From contig CAWDMC010000012.1 of NCBI GenBank assembly GCA_963803295.1, positions 248,001 through 312,000 on the forward strand: a stretch of 64,000 nt of DNA, read 5' to 3'. A model generated the notes under the pieces. That model ran no database searches, had not been told where the DNA came from, and saw only the letters and a program-made list of their open reading frames with translations. Positions 1-9,187 of the stretch are shown one piece after another (within the stretch, counting starts at the first letter, position 1; the number at the start of each line of letters is the position of its first letter). The translations under genes were made by a program, and so were the position numbers. The DNA comes from CAWDMC01 sp963803295 (GTDB lineage: Bacteria; Acidobacteriota; Terriglobia; UBA7540).

Positions 1-981
1 AAGCTTGCGGGCCGTCTGGATCAATCCCTTGGCCCAGCGCGCCTGCTGCGACTTAAAGGCGTTCATCTCGACGGGCAACTCGGACGGGCATTCGATGGCG
101 CGATCGTAAACGAACTTCCAACCCTTGAGCTGAGCGCGGTAACTGAGGTCGGTGTCCTCCGTCAGAGTATCGTGCTGCCAGCCCCCGGCATCTTCGATGG
201 CGGCGCGCCTCCACATACCGGCGGTACCGTTGAAATTGAAGAATCGTCCGGAGCGGCTTCGACCGCCATGCTCGATGACGAAATGGCCGTCAAGCAGGAT
301 GGCTTCCACTTCAGTCAGGTTCGAATAGTGCCGGTTTAACCAAGTCCAGCGGCCCTGTACTACGGCCACTCGAGGGTCGGTGAAATAGTGGACCATCTGG
401 TGCAGAACGCCAGGGGGAGGAACAAAATCCGCGTCAAAGATGGCGACGAACTCACCGGTCGCCGTCTCCATGCCTTCGGCCAGCGCTCCCGCCTTGAAAC
501 CCTCCCGGTTATCGCGGTGGAGATAACTGATGGGGTGACCGCTGCGGGCATACTCGCTCACTAACCGCGAACATACCATGCGGGTCTCGTCCGTGGAGTC
601 GTCCAGCACCTGGATATCCAACAGATCACGGGGATAATCGAGCCGTGTCACGGCTTCGAGCAGGCGCTCGACCACATAGCGCTCATTGAAAATCGGCAAT
701 TGCACGGTGATGCGCGGCAACTGGTCGAAATGGCCCTGAGGTTTGGGCTGTTCTTTCTTGTGTTTTAGATAGAGGTAGACAAGATGATAGCGGTGAACTC
801 CGTACGCCGAGAGGATGATCAGAATGATAAAGTACGGAATGAGTATGGCAAGATCGAAGGCATTGGCTTGGTAAATTCCACGGAAGGGATCTTTGTGGAA
901 AACTTGACGCAAATAGCGAAGAACCGGATTAGTGGGGATCAGCCAGGTAGCGTAGCCGATAAAGTATGCGAGCTCGTGCAT
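1..981 (-). CDS. Family 2 glycosyltransferase, cellulose/mannan synthase-like (partial, runs off left edge)
   Basis: Reading the minus strand from an ATG at 981 gives 327 residues open to the window edge, so the C-terminus is missing. An N-terminal hydrophobic segment lies near residues 43-62. The catalytic GT-A domain follows with every processive-GT2 landmark: DDSTDET (first Asp), FDADF (DxD), TEDTDL (general-base Asp) and QQARW (QxxRW) near residue 313. The stretch HRDNREGFKAGAL resembles CslA/CslC and bacterial CESA-like enzymes. It probably sits in the inner membrane and extends a beta-linked polysaccharide from a nucleotide sugar; cellulose, mannan or another glycan cannot be told apart from this fragment. 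The C-terminal membrane helices would lie left of position 1. It is divergent from the membrane protein at 1089, with 107 bp between them. Confidence 0.9.
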   Translation of the reverse strand, partial: MHELAYFIGYATWLIPTNPVLRYLRQVFHKDPFRGIYQANAFDLAILIPYFIILIILSAYGVHRYHLVYLYLKHKKEQPKPQGHFDQLPRITVQLPIFNERYVVERLLEAVTRLDYPRDLLDIQVLDDSTDETRMVCSRLVSEYARSGHPISYLHRDNREGFKAGALAEGMETATGEFVAIFDADFVPPPGVLHQMVHYFTDPRVAVVQGRWTWLNRHYSNLTEVEAILLDGHFVIEHGGRSRSGRFFNFNGTAGMWRRAAIEDAGGWQHDTLTEDTDLSYRAQLKGWKFVYDRAIECPSELPVEMNAFKSQQARWAKGLIQTARKL

Positions 982-1088
982 CAGGGTTCCGATTCTCGAC
1001 TTTCGCTGAACAGCTTGCTTCGCGTGGTTTGAGCGATACTGCCGTAACTGCGAATTTCCCTTTCCGCTACTTAATCTAGCGTGACCGC

Positions 1089-2522
1089 ATGGTAAGAACT
1101 TCAAGAGGGATCTCGACAACCTGCATCGCGGCTCTAGCCCTCTTTCTCCTGGCCATCGTCCTTGCCGGCATCTACCGTGCGATAGGCCGCCAAGCTAACC
1201 TTGATGAACATGTGCCGGAGTTTATCGCCCTGTCCCTGGCCGCCGGTGCAATCTACCTGGTGGCGGTTTATCTTACAGACCACTATCGCCTCGGAATCGC
1301 CGCCCTGTTAATCGTACTGGCAGGCGCGGTAGTTTTCCGCTTCTATCTGCTCCAGGCGCCGCCTGAGCTCTCGGACGACGTCTACCGGTATCAATGGGAG
1401 GGGCGAATCGAACGCGCCCGGATCAACCCCTACACCGCCTACCCGGCCAAGCCTGGCCTCGAGCCATTCCAGAATCCGGAATACCCGATTCAGACAGCGC
1501 GTGAGATCCCCACTGTTTACCCGCCGATCAGCGAGATGGTGTTTGCTCTGGTAAGGGGCATTCCCAGCTACAAGCGGCTCTTCACGATGCTGGATCTCGC
1601 CTCGGTGGGCGTCCTGATGCTAATGCTGGCACGCTTCCGGCAGCCGCTCCACCGCGTTCTAATCTACGCCTGGAACCCCACCGTCATCGTGGCCTTCGCC
1701 TTATCCGGCCATCACGACTCACTGGCGATTCTCACCTTACTTATAGCAATCCTGCTCATTCTAGCACAAAAACCGCTGGCCGGAACGCCGTTCCTGGCGC
1801 TGTCCGTACTCTCTAAGTTCTTCCCGGCAATTACCATTCCAGTTATTGCGCAGTGGATAACCAGGGGCTCCAGAGATCCCGCGAACGATTCGCCGCGAGA
1901 GCGCTCGAGTATCCGTTGGCGCCGGCTCTATTTGGCCGCTATGGCATTTGCCGCGGTGGCCGTGGCGGCCTATTTCCCCTTCGCGCGGGCCGGGCGTCAG
2001 GCACTGGGCGGATTGGGCTCGTTTGCCACGCGGTGGGAAGCGAATGATAGTTTGTTCCGGGTTATTTTGCTGGTGGGAAACTCCCGTGGCCAAGCGCGCC
2101 TTGTGGTCGCGGTGCTGGTGCTAGGACTGACGGTTTACGCCCTGAAGCGGCGCCTCGATCCTCTGGAAGGAAGCCTGTTCCTGATTGCCGGCGTCCTGGC
2201 GCTTTCGCCGAACGCCTTCCCGTGGTACTTCACCTGGACAGTACCCTTCTTGTGCTTCAGCCGCAGCAGATTCAGCACGCCGTGGCTATTGGCGACGGTG
2301 ATCTGCGTGCTGGGCTACCACCCGGTGGTAGCCTATGCCGCGGGCCAGCCTTACCTTCACTCGCCGTTTATGCTGGGCCTCGAATACGCGCCGGTCTACG
2401 GCTGGCTGGCATACGAGGCCTGGCACGGAAGCTCAACTCGCACTTTCGGCCTCAGGCGGCGCGAAGCGAGTTCAGCCACTGTGGCGGCGGCCGATCTCCA
2501 GGCCGTCATATCGTTGGCGTAA
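1089..2522 (+). CDS. Multi-pass GT-C type glycosyltransferase (GT87/mannosyltransferase-like)
   Basis: This 477-residue protein is built mainly of hydrophobic helices, about ten to twelve by eye. An acidic loop follows the second or third helix, DDVYRYQWEGR near residues 97-107, followed by NPY and then a YPPISE motif near residue 149. That arrangement is typical of GT-C enzymes that use polyprenyl-phosphate sugars (GT87 and related DUF2029 proteins), where the loop Asp is the likely catalytic residue. A role in envelope glycan or glycolipid assembly fits the divergent GT2 gene, but substrate and product are unknown. Its last 127 bp overlap, tail to tail, the 3' end of the HDOD gene on the other strand. 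The chosen ATG follows the divergent intergenic gap directly. Confidence 0.75.
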   Translation: MVRTSRGISTTCIAALALFLLAIVLAGIYRAIGRQANLDEHVPEFIALSLAAGAIYLVAVYLTDHYRLGIAALLIVLAGAVVFRFYLLQAPPELSDDVYRYQWEGRIERARINPYTAYPAKPGLEPFQNPEYPIQTAREIPTVYPPISEMVFALVRGIPSYKRLFTMLDLASVGVLMLMLARFRQPLHRVLIYAWNPTVIVAFALSGHHDSLAILTLLIAILLILAQKPLAGTPFLALSVLSKFFPAITIPVIAQWITRGSRDPANDSPRERSSIRWRRLYLAAMAFAAVAVAAYFPFARAGRQALGGLGSFATRWEANDSLFRVILLVGNSRGQARLVVAVLVLGLTVYALKRRLDPLEGSLFLIAGVLALSPNAFPWYFTWTVPFLCFSRSRFSTPWLLATVICVLGYHPVVAYAAGQPYLHSPFMLGLEYAPVYGWLAYEAWHGSSTRTFGLRRREASSATVAAADLQAVISLA

Positions 2523-3664
2523 CCCAGCGCGTTGAGATAATCCATGTCGACCTCCGCTTCGACAACTCCAGGCGAGGGCTCGGCCTCGCCTGCCACCTCA
2601 TGCGCAAGCACGTTGGCAACATGGACGGTGGCCAGGGCATCGAAGCTGGCCTGGGGCAAACGCCGGGGATGGTGATGGTGGGCAACTGCCTCGATCACGG
2701 GGAAGGGTAACCCCCAAAAGCCCAGCAGATACGCGCCGATCTCAGCATGACTGACGCCAAGCAGTTCCTCTTCTACCTCGTGCAGGGGCCGTCCGTCCGC
2801 TTTTGCCCGTTCGAGGGCCTGTTTCAGGTGTGCGGGCGACCTTGTCGCCAGGATGAGTTTGCCGATGTCGTGCATCAGAGCGGCAACGCCGGCCGCATCC
2901 TTCAGATATCTGTCGGTAGGCAATTGCCGAGCGATCGAAGCCGTGAGATGGCCGTGGGCGTGAAGGTTTTCCAGTGAGAAACCAGGCACGCCGGCCCCGG
3001 GCTCAAACAACCTGGCCACCTCGAATGAGAGCACCAACCCTTTGACGGTTTCGATTCCGAGGTAGCTCATGCCCGTTCTGACCGTGGAGACCTGGCGCGT
3101 CAGACCGAAGAGCGGCGAGTTCACTACTTGCAGAATACGCGCCGAGATCGCCACGTCCTGCTCCACGATGGCGGCCAAATGATTAACGGAGACATCGGAG
3201 CTGCTGAGGGCGCTGACCAGAGCCGCGTAGGTGCGCGGCAAAGCAGGCAGCTGTTGGGTCCCACCGACAAGACGATCGATGAGATCGCTCTTCAACACTC
3301 CCTTCAAATTGCAGGCGCGTTCGACGGCCACGCGCAGCACGTCGGTATCGCACGGCTTGGTCAGAAACTGGTGTGCGACCGGGAGGGCAGAGAGTTTCGC
3401 TTCAAGCGAACTGCCCCCGGCAAGCAGGATGCGCACCACGCTGGGGAAGCGATCCCGGACGCGGGCGAGCAGCTTGGCGCTGTCTCCCCGGGGTGGTTTG
3501 AGGTCCGACACCACCACGTCGAATGCCGCCTTTTCGAGTTGTTCAAGGGCGGCTTCCGGCGAGGAAACAAAGCTCATGTGCCAGCAGGAGCGCTGTGGTT
3601 CAAGATTACGTTCCAGACCGACCAATGCCTTCGGCTCGTCGTCAACGAAAAGTATGCGCCGCAT
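2396..3664 (-). CDS. Response regulator with HDOD output domain (REC-HDOD)
   Basis: The 422-residue protein begins with a receiver domain (residues about 1-120: VDDEP acidic pocket, phospho-acceptor Asp in VVSDL, conserved Lys in TKP). An HDOD domain follows (about 135-350), with the usual opening around LPALPRTY and later motifs ALMHDIGK and a run of four His. Unlike many HDOD proteins it keeps an HD pair in MHDIGK, so metal binding or hydrolase activity is not excluded. HDOD proteins usually act in signalling, often of motility or cyclic-nucleotide circuits, but no specific output can be read here. The gene starts 5 bp after the stop of the hybrid kinase, so the two almost certainly form one operon and this is the kinase's likely phospho-target. 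The last ~42 codons overlap the convergent membrane gene. Confidence 0.88.
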   Translation of the reverse strand: MRRILFVDDEPKALVGLERNLEPQRSCWHMSFVSSPEAALEQLEKAAFDVVVSDLKPPRGDSAKLLARVRDRFPSVVRILLAGGSSLEAKLSALPVAHQFLTKPCDTDVLRVAVERACNLKGVLKSDLIDRLVGGTQQLPALPRTYAALVSALSSSDVSVNHLAAIVEQDVAISARILQVVNSPLFGLTRQVSTVRTGMSYLGIETVKGLVLSFEVARLFEPGAGVPGFSLENLHAHGHLTASIARQLPTDRYLKDAAGVAALMHDIGKLILATRSPAHLKQALERAKADGRPLHEVEEELLGVSHAEIGAYLLGFWGLPFPVIEAVAHHHHPRRLPQASFDALATVHVANVLAHEVAGEAEPSPGVVEAEVDMDYLNALGYANDMTAWRSAAATVAELASRRLRPKVRVELPCQASYASQP

Positions 3665-3669
3665 GAAAC

Positions 3670-6600
3670 TCAGACCTCCTCACACGGAGCGGGAGTGCGC
3701 GACCTCGGCTCGGCGACCAGGGCGCTCAGCGCCTGGCAGAGACGATCCATTTCCGCCTTGACGGTCGCCAGGGCGGCTGGCGCTGCGCCCAGGTTGCGCT
3801 CGCGGCCGATGACCTCAAGCTCGCGGGCCGCCTGGACGACGGGTGGTGCAGAGAAATTCGCCGCGGCCCCCTTCAGGGTATGAGCGATGACGCGCACCGC
3901 TTCGATATCGCCTCGTTCGACTGCCTCATGCAGCTGCTCGATTTGGGCCGGCCCATCAACAAGGAACATGTCCGCAAGTTCAACTAGCAGATCCAAATCA
4001 TCCTCAACATGAGCCAGGGCCGCTTGGCGATCGAAAGCGAGGGGCTGTTCGTATGTTGGGAGGCTTACCTCTTCAGCCAAAGCTGCTCCCCCCGGAGCCT
4101 TCTCGTTCGTAAGCCTGCCGATGGCTTCGTAAAGCTCGGCAAGTCGTATTGGTTTAGCAATATAGTCGTCCATTCCGGCGGCAAGGTACCGCTCGCGATC
4201 ACCGTTCAAGTTGTGGGCTGTCATAGCTACAATGGGAAGGTGATGTCCGGTACCAGCCTCCTCCTTTCTAATCAGAGCCGTGGCTTCCAACCCGTCCATA
4301 ACCGGCATCTGCATGTCCATCAGTACGAGGTCAAAGGTGGAGCGTGAGAGGGCGTCGACCGCCTCACGTCCGTTTCGGGCGATCCCCACCCGGTAACCTC
4401 TCTTCTCAAGCAGTCTTACCGCTAACGCCTGGTTGATAGCATTATCCTCCGCCAGCAGAATGTTCAGCTTGCGGTTGCGCTCATGCAGGGTGTGCTGGTT
4501 GATAAGTGTAGCCTCTTTATCAGGCCGGCGGTTGGCTGCCAGAGTAGCGATAATCGAGTCAATTAAGTCGAATTCTTTGAATGGCTTGGTGAGATAAGCC
4601 AGGGCTCCAGCTTCGCGACATTTGGCCTCGTCACCTCGGACCCCGCGCGAACTCAGGATCATTACGGGAGGCGGGTTCGAGTCTGCCCTCTCGTTGATCA
4701 TTCGGCTCAGCTCAAATCCGCTCACGTCGGGCATTTCAGAATCGGTAATGACGATCGAGAATTCGCAACCGTGGCCCAGTTGGCCGTCGAGGTGAGCCAG
4801 GGCTTGTTGCCCGGTTGCAGCTGCCACAGGCTGCATTTTCCAGGCGCATAGGAGGGTCGCAAGCTGCCGCTGGCTCACCGGGTTATTATCGACAACCAGC
4901 ACGCGAAGACCTTCCAGATCCTTGGCGTAGCCCTTCGGGTCCGTCCGCTCGCTCTGCTGGACGGCGCCCAGTCTCACCGTGAAGTGGAGAGTGCTGCCCT
5001 TGCCGTACTCGCTCTCCAGCCAGATCCGCCCGCCCATAACCTCCACGAGTTGGGAAGCAATGGTGAGACCGAGACCTGTGCCGCCGTAGCGGCGGGTTGG
5101 GGAGCCGTCGGCCTGGGTAAAAGCGGAGAAGATCTGCTTCTGCTTCTCGCGCCGAATCCCTATGCCGGTATCCTGCACCTGGATATGCAGCACTACACAT
5201 TTCTCATCGGCCAATTCCTTTTCGACCTTAATGCTCACCCCACCCCGATCTGTGAATTTGACCGCATTCCCAACCAGGCTCAGAATGACTTGCCGCAGGC
5301 GGCCGGGGTCACCGATAACCGTCCCAGGCAAATGGGGATCGAGTTGCAGGTTGAGAGCGAGGCGCTTCTCGCGGGCACGGGGAGCAAGCGTCTTAATGGT
5401 CTGCTCTAGACTGTAGTTCAGGTTGAATTCGATCGGGACAAGATCGAGTTTGCGGGCCTCAAGCTTGGAGAAATCAAGAACGTCATCGATAATGGCGAGT
5501 AGAGACTCCGCCGAGAACTTCGCGACGTCCAAGTACTCGCGCTGTTCGGCCGAAAGGTGGGTCTCCAGAGCCAGTTCGATCATGCCCAGGACGCCATTCA
5601 TCGGAGTCCGGACTTCGTGGCTCATGTTGGCCAGGAACTCGCTTTTAGCACGGTTACCCGCTTCCGCTGCCTCTTTTGCGTCTCGCAGAGCCTGCTCGGC
5701 CCGTTTTTGTTCGGTGATATCGAGCACGGTGGTAATACACTGAAACTCTCTGTCTTCGCCCGGTACGAATGAGATATTCACGCGCACCCAAAATGAGGTG
5801 CCATCCTTGCGGAGGTAGCGCTTTTCAAACACGCAGAGATGTGTCCGCCCCCCGAGAAATTGCTTTACAGCGTCGTCGGTGAGCTTGAGGTCGTCCGGAT
5901 GAGTGATTTCCCGAAAGCTAAGGCTCTTCAACTCGGGCAGAGTGTATCCCGTCATGTCGAGAAAGGCGCGATTCGCCGTCTCGATGCTACCGTCAAGATT
6001 AGTCAGGATGTTGCCGACACTGGAGTTTTCGAAAATTCCGCGCCACCGCTCTTCGCTCTTCCGCAATTTTTCTTCCGCCCGCTTCCTCTCGCTGATTTCG
6101 ACGGCTGTTGCCTCGATGATCTCGGCGCCGTCCTCCTTGGCCAGGGTCAGGTTGGCAAGGAAACAGACTGCGGCGCCGTCCTTGCGCTTGAACTGAAACT
6201 CGCGCGAAGTGAGGACTCCCTCCTTCCTTAGCAAACCCAGTGCCTCTTCCCGGGATGCCAGGTCAAAGTACAGTTCCGGTATGCGACGGCTCTTCAGATC
6301 CTCAATAGAGTCGTAGCCCAGGATGCGAACCATGGAATCATTACAGTCAAGAATCGCACCCTCGATGGTGCTACGAATAACACCTGCGGCGTTGCGTTCA
6401 AGAAAACGGCGGTAGCGCTGCTCGGAAGTGCGTAATGCGATTTCGGCTCGCTTGCGTTCGGTGATGTCTTCGTAGGTTCCAATAACCCCAATCACCTTGC
6501 CTGACCGATCACGCATCGGCATCTTGTTAGTCCGGAGCCACGGCGAGCTTCCGTCGGACCGGCTCTGCTGTTCCTCGAAGTTGAGCTTGGGCGCTTCCTG

Positions 6601-7494
6601 CTCCATTACCATCCGGTCATCGGCCCGGTAAGTCTCAGCTCTGTCTTTCCAAGCAAACTCAAGATCATTTTTGCCGACGATCTCGGCCGGATCTTCGAGT
6701 CCCGTATCAATGGCGAAGGCCCGGTTACAACCCAGGAAGGTGCTGTTCCTATCCTTCCAGAATACGCGCTGAGGAATATTGTCTAGGATCGATTGAAGCA
6801 TCTGCTTCGATTGGTACATTTCATCTTCGGCTCGTTTACGATCGGTGATATCGGAAATGACGCCGTCGGTATAGAGCTTCCCGTCCTTTTCGTAGCTGGT
6901 CACCGCCCTGTCGTGAACCCAGATCCATGCTCCGTCTTTCTTCTGGATTCGGTATTCCACATCAAAGCGGCGGCCACCGGCAAGGAAAACCTTATATCCT
7001 TCTTTCACCTTCTCAAGGTCTTCGGGATGAACGCGGCTTAACCAATAAGGCGAATTACAGAGTTCCTCGGGTTGATATCCCCCCAACCTAACGCAGTTGG
7101 CGCTCACGAAAACGGGAATCGCTTGATCATCCGCGGTCCATACCACATCGGGGATGTTCGCGACGAGCGAGTGATACTTCTGGTCGCTTCCCTGAAGCAC
7201 CTGGGCAGCGCGTTCCTGCCGGCGGAGCACAATAAAGGTCGCGATGGTCGAAGCAAACCCAATGGCGGCGATGGTGAAATAATGATGCTGCCAGATGGCT
7301 AGGTGGGGAAACGCAGCATGCTTGGCTAGCTGAAACGCCGTGGCGATCGCCGTGGCTACAAGAAAGGTCTTGATCAGCGCGCCGGCGAGCGTGTGACCTC
7401 GCTCAGTCGTTACCCCGACCCCAATCTCTTGAGAGGGCGACGTCAAACCCGTTTTGAGGTAGTCTGGAACCCTCATGATCTTGCTCTTCGGCAT
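3670..7494 (-). CDS. Membrane hybrid histidine kinase: 4 PAS, HisKA, HATPase, 2 receivers, HPt
   Basis: A 1274-residue phosphorelay protein. Two hydrophobic helices lie at about 37-57 and 72-91 with hardly any periplasmic loop, so sensing is probably cytoplasmic or within the membrane. Four PAS/PAC units follow (about 105-600), each ending in a T/ERKRAE linker. The H-box is FLANMSHEVRTPMNG, then an HATPase domain with DTGIGI and GGTGLGL (to about 845). Receiver 1 (about 860-985, TDSEMPD) is followed by receiver 2 (about 1010-1127, MDMQMPVMDG). The C-terminal HPt domain has HTLKGAAANF, with its His near 1205. This is a full BarA/ArcB-like phosphorelay. The adjacent REC-HDOD gene is the probable final acceptor. 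The ATG at 7494 is the first in frame; another Met at codon 7 is possible. Confidence 0.93.
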   Translation of the reverse strand: MPKSKIMRVPDYLKTGLTSPSQEIGVGVTTERGHTLAGALIKTFLVATAIATAFQLAKHAAFPHLAIWQHHYFTIAAIGFASTIATFIVLRRQERAAQVLQGSDQKYHSLVANIPDVVWTADDQAIPVFVSANCVRLGGYQPEELCNSPYWLSRVHPEDLEKVKEGYKVFLAGGRRFDVEYRIQKKDGAWIWVHDRAVTSYEKDGKLYTDGVISDITDRKRAEDEMYQSKQMLQSILDNIPQRVFWKDRNSTFLGCNRAFAIDTGLEDPAEIVGKNDLEFAWKDRAETYRADDRMVMEQEAPKLNFEEQQSRSDGSSPWLRTNKMPMRDRSGKVIGVIGTYEDITERKRAEIALRTSEQRYRRFLERNAAGVIRSTIEGAILDCNDSMVRILGYDSIEDLKSRRIPELYFDLASREEALGLLRKEGVLTSREFQFKRKDGAAVCFLANLTLAKEDGAEIIEATAVEISERKRAEEKLRKSEERWRGIFENSSVGNILTNLDGSIETANRAFLDMTGYTLPELKSLSFREITHPDDLKLTDDAVKQFLGGRTHLCVFEKRYLRKDGTSFWVRVNISFVPGEDREFQCITTVLDITEQKRAEQALRDAKEAAEAGNRAKSEFLANMSHEVRTPMNGVLGMIELALETHLSAEQREYLDVAKFSAESLLAIIDDVLDFSKLEARKLDLVPIEFNLNYSLEQTIKTLAPRAREKRLALNLQLDPHLPGTVIGDPGRLRQVILSLVGNAVKFTDRGGVSIKVEKELADEKCVVLHIQVQDTGIGIRREKQKQIFSAFTQADGSPTRRYGGTGLGLTIASQLVEVMGGRIWLESEYGKGSTLHFTVRLGAVQQSERTDPKGYAKDLEGLRVLVVDNNPVSQRQLATLLCAWKMQPVAAATGQQALAHLDGQLGHGCEFSIVITDSEMPDVSGFELSRMINERADSNPPPVMILSSRGVRGDEAKCREAGALAYLTKPFKEFDLIDSIIATLAANRRPDKEATLINQHTLHERNRKLNILLAEDNAINQALAVRLLEKRGYRVGIARNGREAVDALSRSTFDLVLMDMQMPVMDGLEATALIRKEEAGTGHHLPIVAMTAHNLNGDRERYLAAGMDDYIAKPIRLAELYEAIGRLTNEKAPGGAALAEEVSLPTYEQPLAFDRQAALAHVEDDLDLLVELADMFLVDGPAQIEQLHEAVERGDIEAVRVIAHTLKGAAANFSAPPVVQAARELEVIGRERNLGAAPAALATVKAEMDRLCQALSALVAEPRSRTPAPCEEV

Positions 7495-7769
7495 CCTTGC
7501 AAAGTTCGATCGAGAAGATACTTCCGTGCTTTGCTACTATTTTTGTCTTGTGAATCCACCGCCCCGGTCGACAAGACCGGCTGACCCGTGCCCTGAAGAC
7601 CAATTCACGTCACCAACGTGAGAAACAGGGCGCCAGGATATTCAACTCACGTTCCATGCCGGATCCGGCTAGGAGACTCTCCCAGTTGGCTGCTGACACT
7701 TTGACTTCCACCCAACGGGTCGGATAGTCTGAATAGTTGGAGGTTCATACTCCTTCGCAGAAGTGACTC

Positions 7770-8942
7770 GTGCAGCGCGTCTATCTTGACTACAATGCGA
7801 CCACACCACTCGATCCCGCGGCCCTCGCGGCGATGATGCCCCACTTCGCTGAGGAGTTCGGCAACGCCTCCTCGACCCATCGTTACGGACAGCGGGCTCG
7901 GGCCGCCATCGAGCGCTCCCGGGAGCACGTAGCCGCCCTGATCAATGCCCCGCCGGCCGAGGTAGTCTTCACCAGCGGTGGCACCGAAAGTGACAACACC
8001 GCCCTGTTTGGAGTTGTCCAGGCGTCGCGGCGAGCGGCTCCGCACATCATTGTTTCCTCGATCGAGCATCATGCCATCCTGCACTCGGCCTGCGCCCTGG
8101 AGCAGCGCGGAGTGCGGGTGACGCGTCTGCCGGTCGGATGCTCCGGCATAGTTGATCCCGATGAGGTGGCGCGGGCCATTGTTCCGGACACGATCCTGAT
8201 CTCGATCATGCATGCCAATAATGAGATCGGCACAATTCAGCCGATTCAGGAGATCGGACGAATCGCCCGCGATCGGGGCGTGCCGTTTCACGTGGATGCA
8301 GTGCAGTCGGCCGGCAAAATAGCAGTTGACGTGGAGAGTCTGGGGGCCAGTTTCCTGTCGCTCTCAGCCCACAAGATCTGCGGGCCGAAAGGGGTGGGAG
8401 CGCTGTTTATCCGGAAAGGTACGCCGTTTCGTTCGTTGCTTTATGGCGGCCACCATGAGCGCGATCGCCGGGCTGGTACCGAAAACGTGAGCGGCATTGT
8501 CGGATGTGGAGCGGCGGCGGAACTGGCGCGGACGAGGCTCGCAGATGAATCCCGTATTATCAGCGCTTTACGGGACGAACTCGAGCAACAAATAATCGCG
8601 AGGGTTGGCGGCGTTCAGGTGAACGGCGATACCAGGCATCGATTACCCTCAACTTCCAACTTGTGGTTTGAGGACATCGATAGCGAAGCCATGGTGATCG
8701 CGTTGGATCTTGCCGGTGTCGCCTGCTCGACCGGCGCCGCCTGTTCCTCAGGATCGATCGAGCCTTCGCACGTGCTGCTCGCCATTGGGCTTAGCCGCGA
8801 CGAGGCGCAGTCGAGTGTTCGCTTCAGCGTGGGCCGCTTCACCACTCGCGAGCACATCGACTACTCACTTGAGGTGATACCTGCGGTGGTCCGGCGGCTG
8901 CGCGCGAGCCAGCCTTCAAAGGCGGGCCTGCACTATCAGTAA
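7770..8942 (+). CDS. iscS: Cysteine desulfurase (IscS/NifS family)
   Basis: A 390-residue class V aminotransferase-fold enzyme that removes sulfur from cysteine as a persulfide for Fe-S clusters and thiolated tRNA. Visible marks: N-terminal YLDYNATTPLD, SGGTESDN (PLP phosphate contact), the PLP lysine in LSAHKICGPKGVG, and the active-site cysteine in GAACSSGS within a long flexible loop, the group I (IscS/NifS) form. Translation appears to start at a GTG, since no ATG is close enough to the conserved YLDYNATT. mnmA follows 245 bp downstream on the same strand, which fits sulfur delivery for tRNA 2-thiouridine. No iscR, iscU or other Fe-S scaffold gene is nearby, so a NifS-type name is equally possible. 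Confidence 0.93.
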   Translation: MQRVYLDYNATTPLDPAALAAMMPHFAEEFGNASSTHRYGQRARAAIERSREHVAALINAPPAEVVFTSGGTESDNTALFGVVQASRRAAPHIIVSSIEHHAILHSACALEQRGVRVTRLPVGCSGIVDPDEVARAIVPDTILISIMHANNEIGTIQPIQEIGRIARDRGVPFHVDAVQSAGKIAVDVESLGASFLSLSAHKICGPKGVGALFIRKGTPFRSLLYGGHHERDRRAGTENVSGIVGCGAAAELARTRLADESRIISALRDELEQQIIARVGGVQVNGDTRHRLPSTSNLWFEDIDSEAMVIALDLAGVACSTGAACSSGSIEPSHVLLAIGLSRDEAQSSVRFSVGRFTTREHIDYSLEVIPAVVRRLRASQPSKAGLHYQ

Positions 8943-9187
8943 GAGCGGGACTAAATGGGATACCCATGATTGCACAAAATTGTAGCGACGCTGCATCTTG
9001 GCCGTGTTGTGTTGAAATGCACAAACTCCAGGAAGACCACCTTTACGGTGCTCCCGAACCAGGGGCTGGAAGCCAGTGCCACGTCGAGGTGGCTTGGCCA
9101 TCCTGGCCATGTCCTGGGGAAATAGTGAAACCGCAGGTTAGGCCGTACCGAAAGCGCAAGCCGCACGTTTGGTAGCTCCAGAACGCT

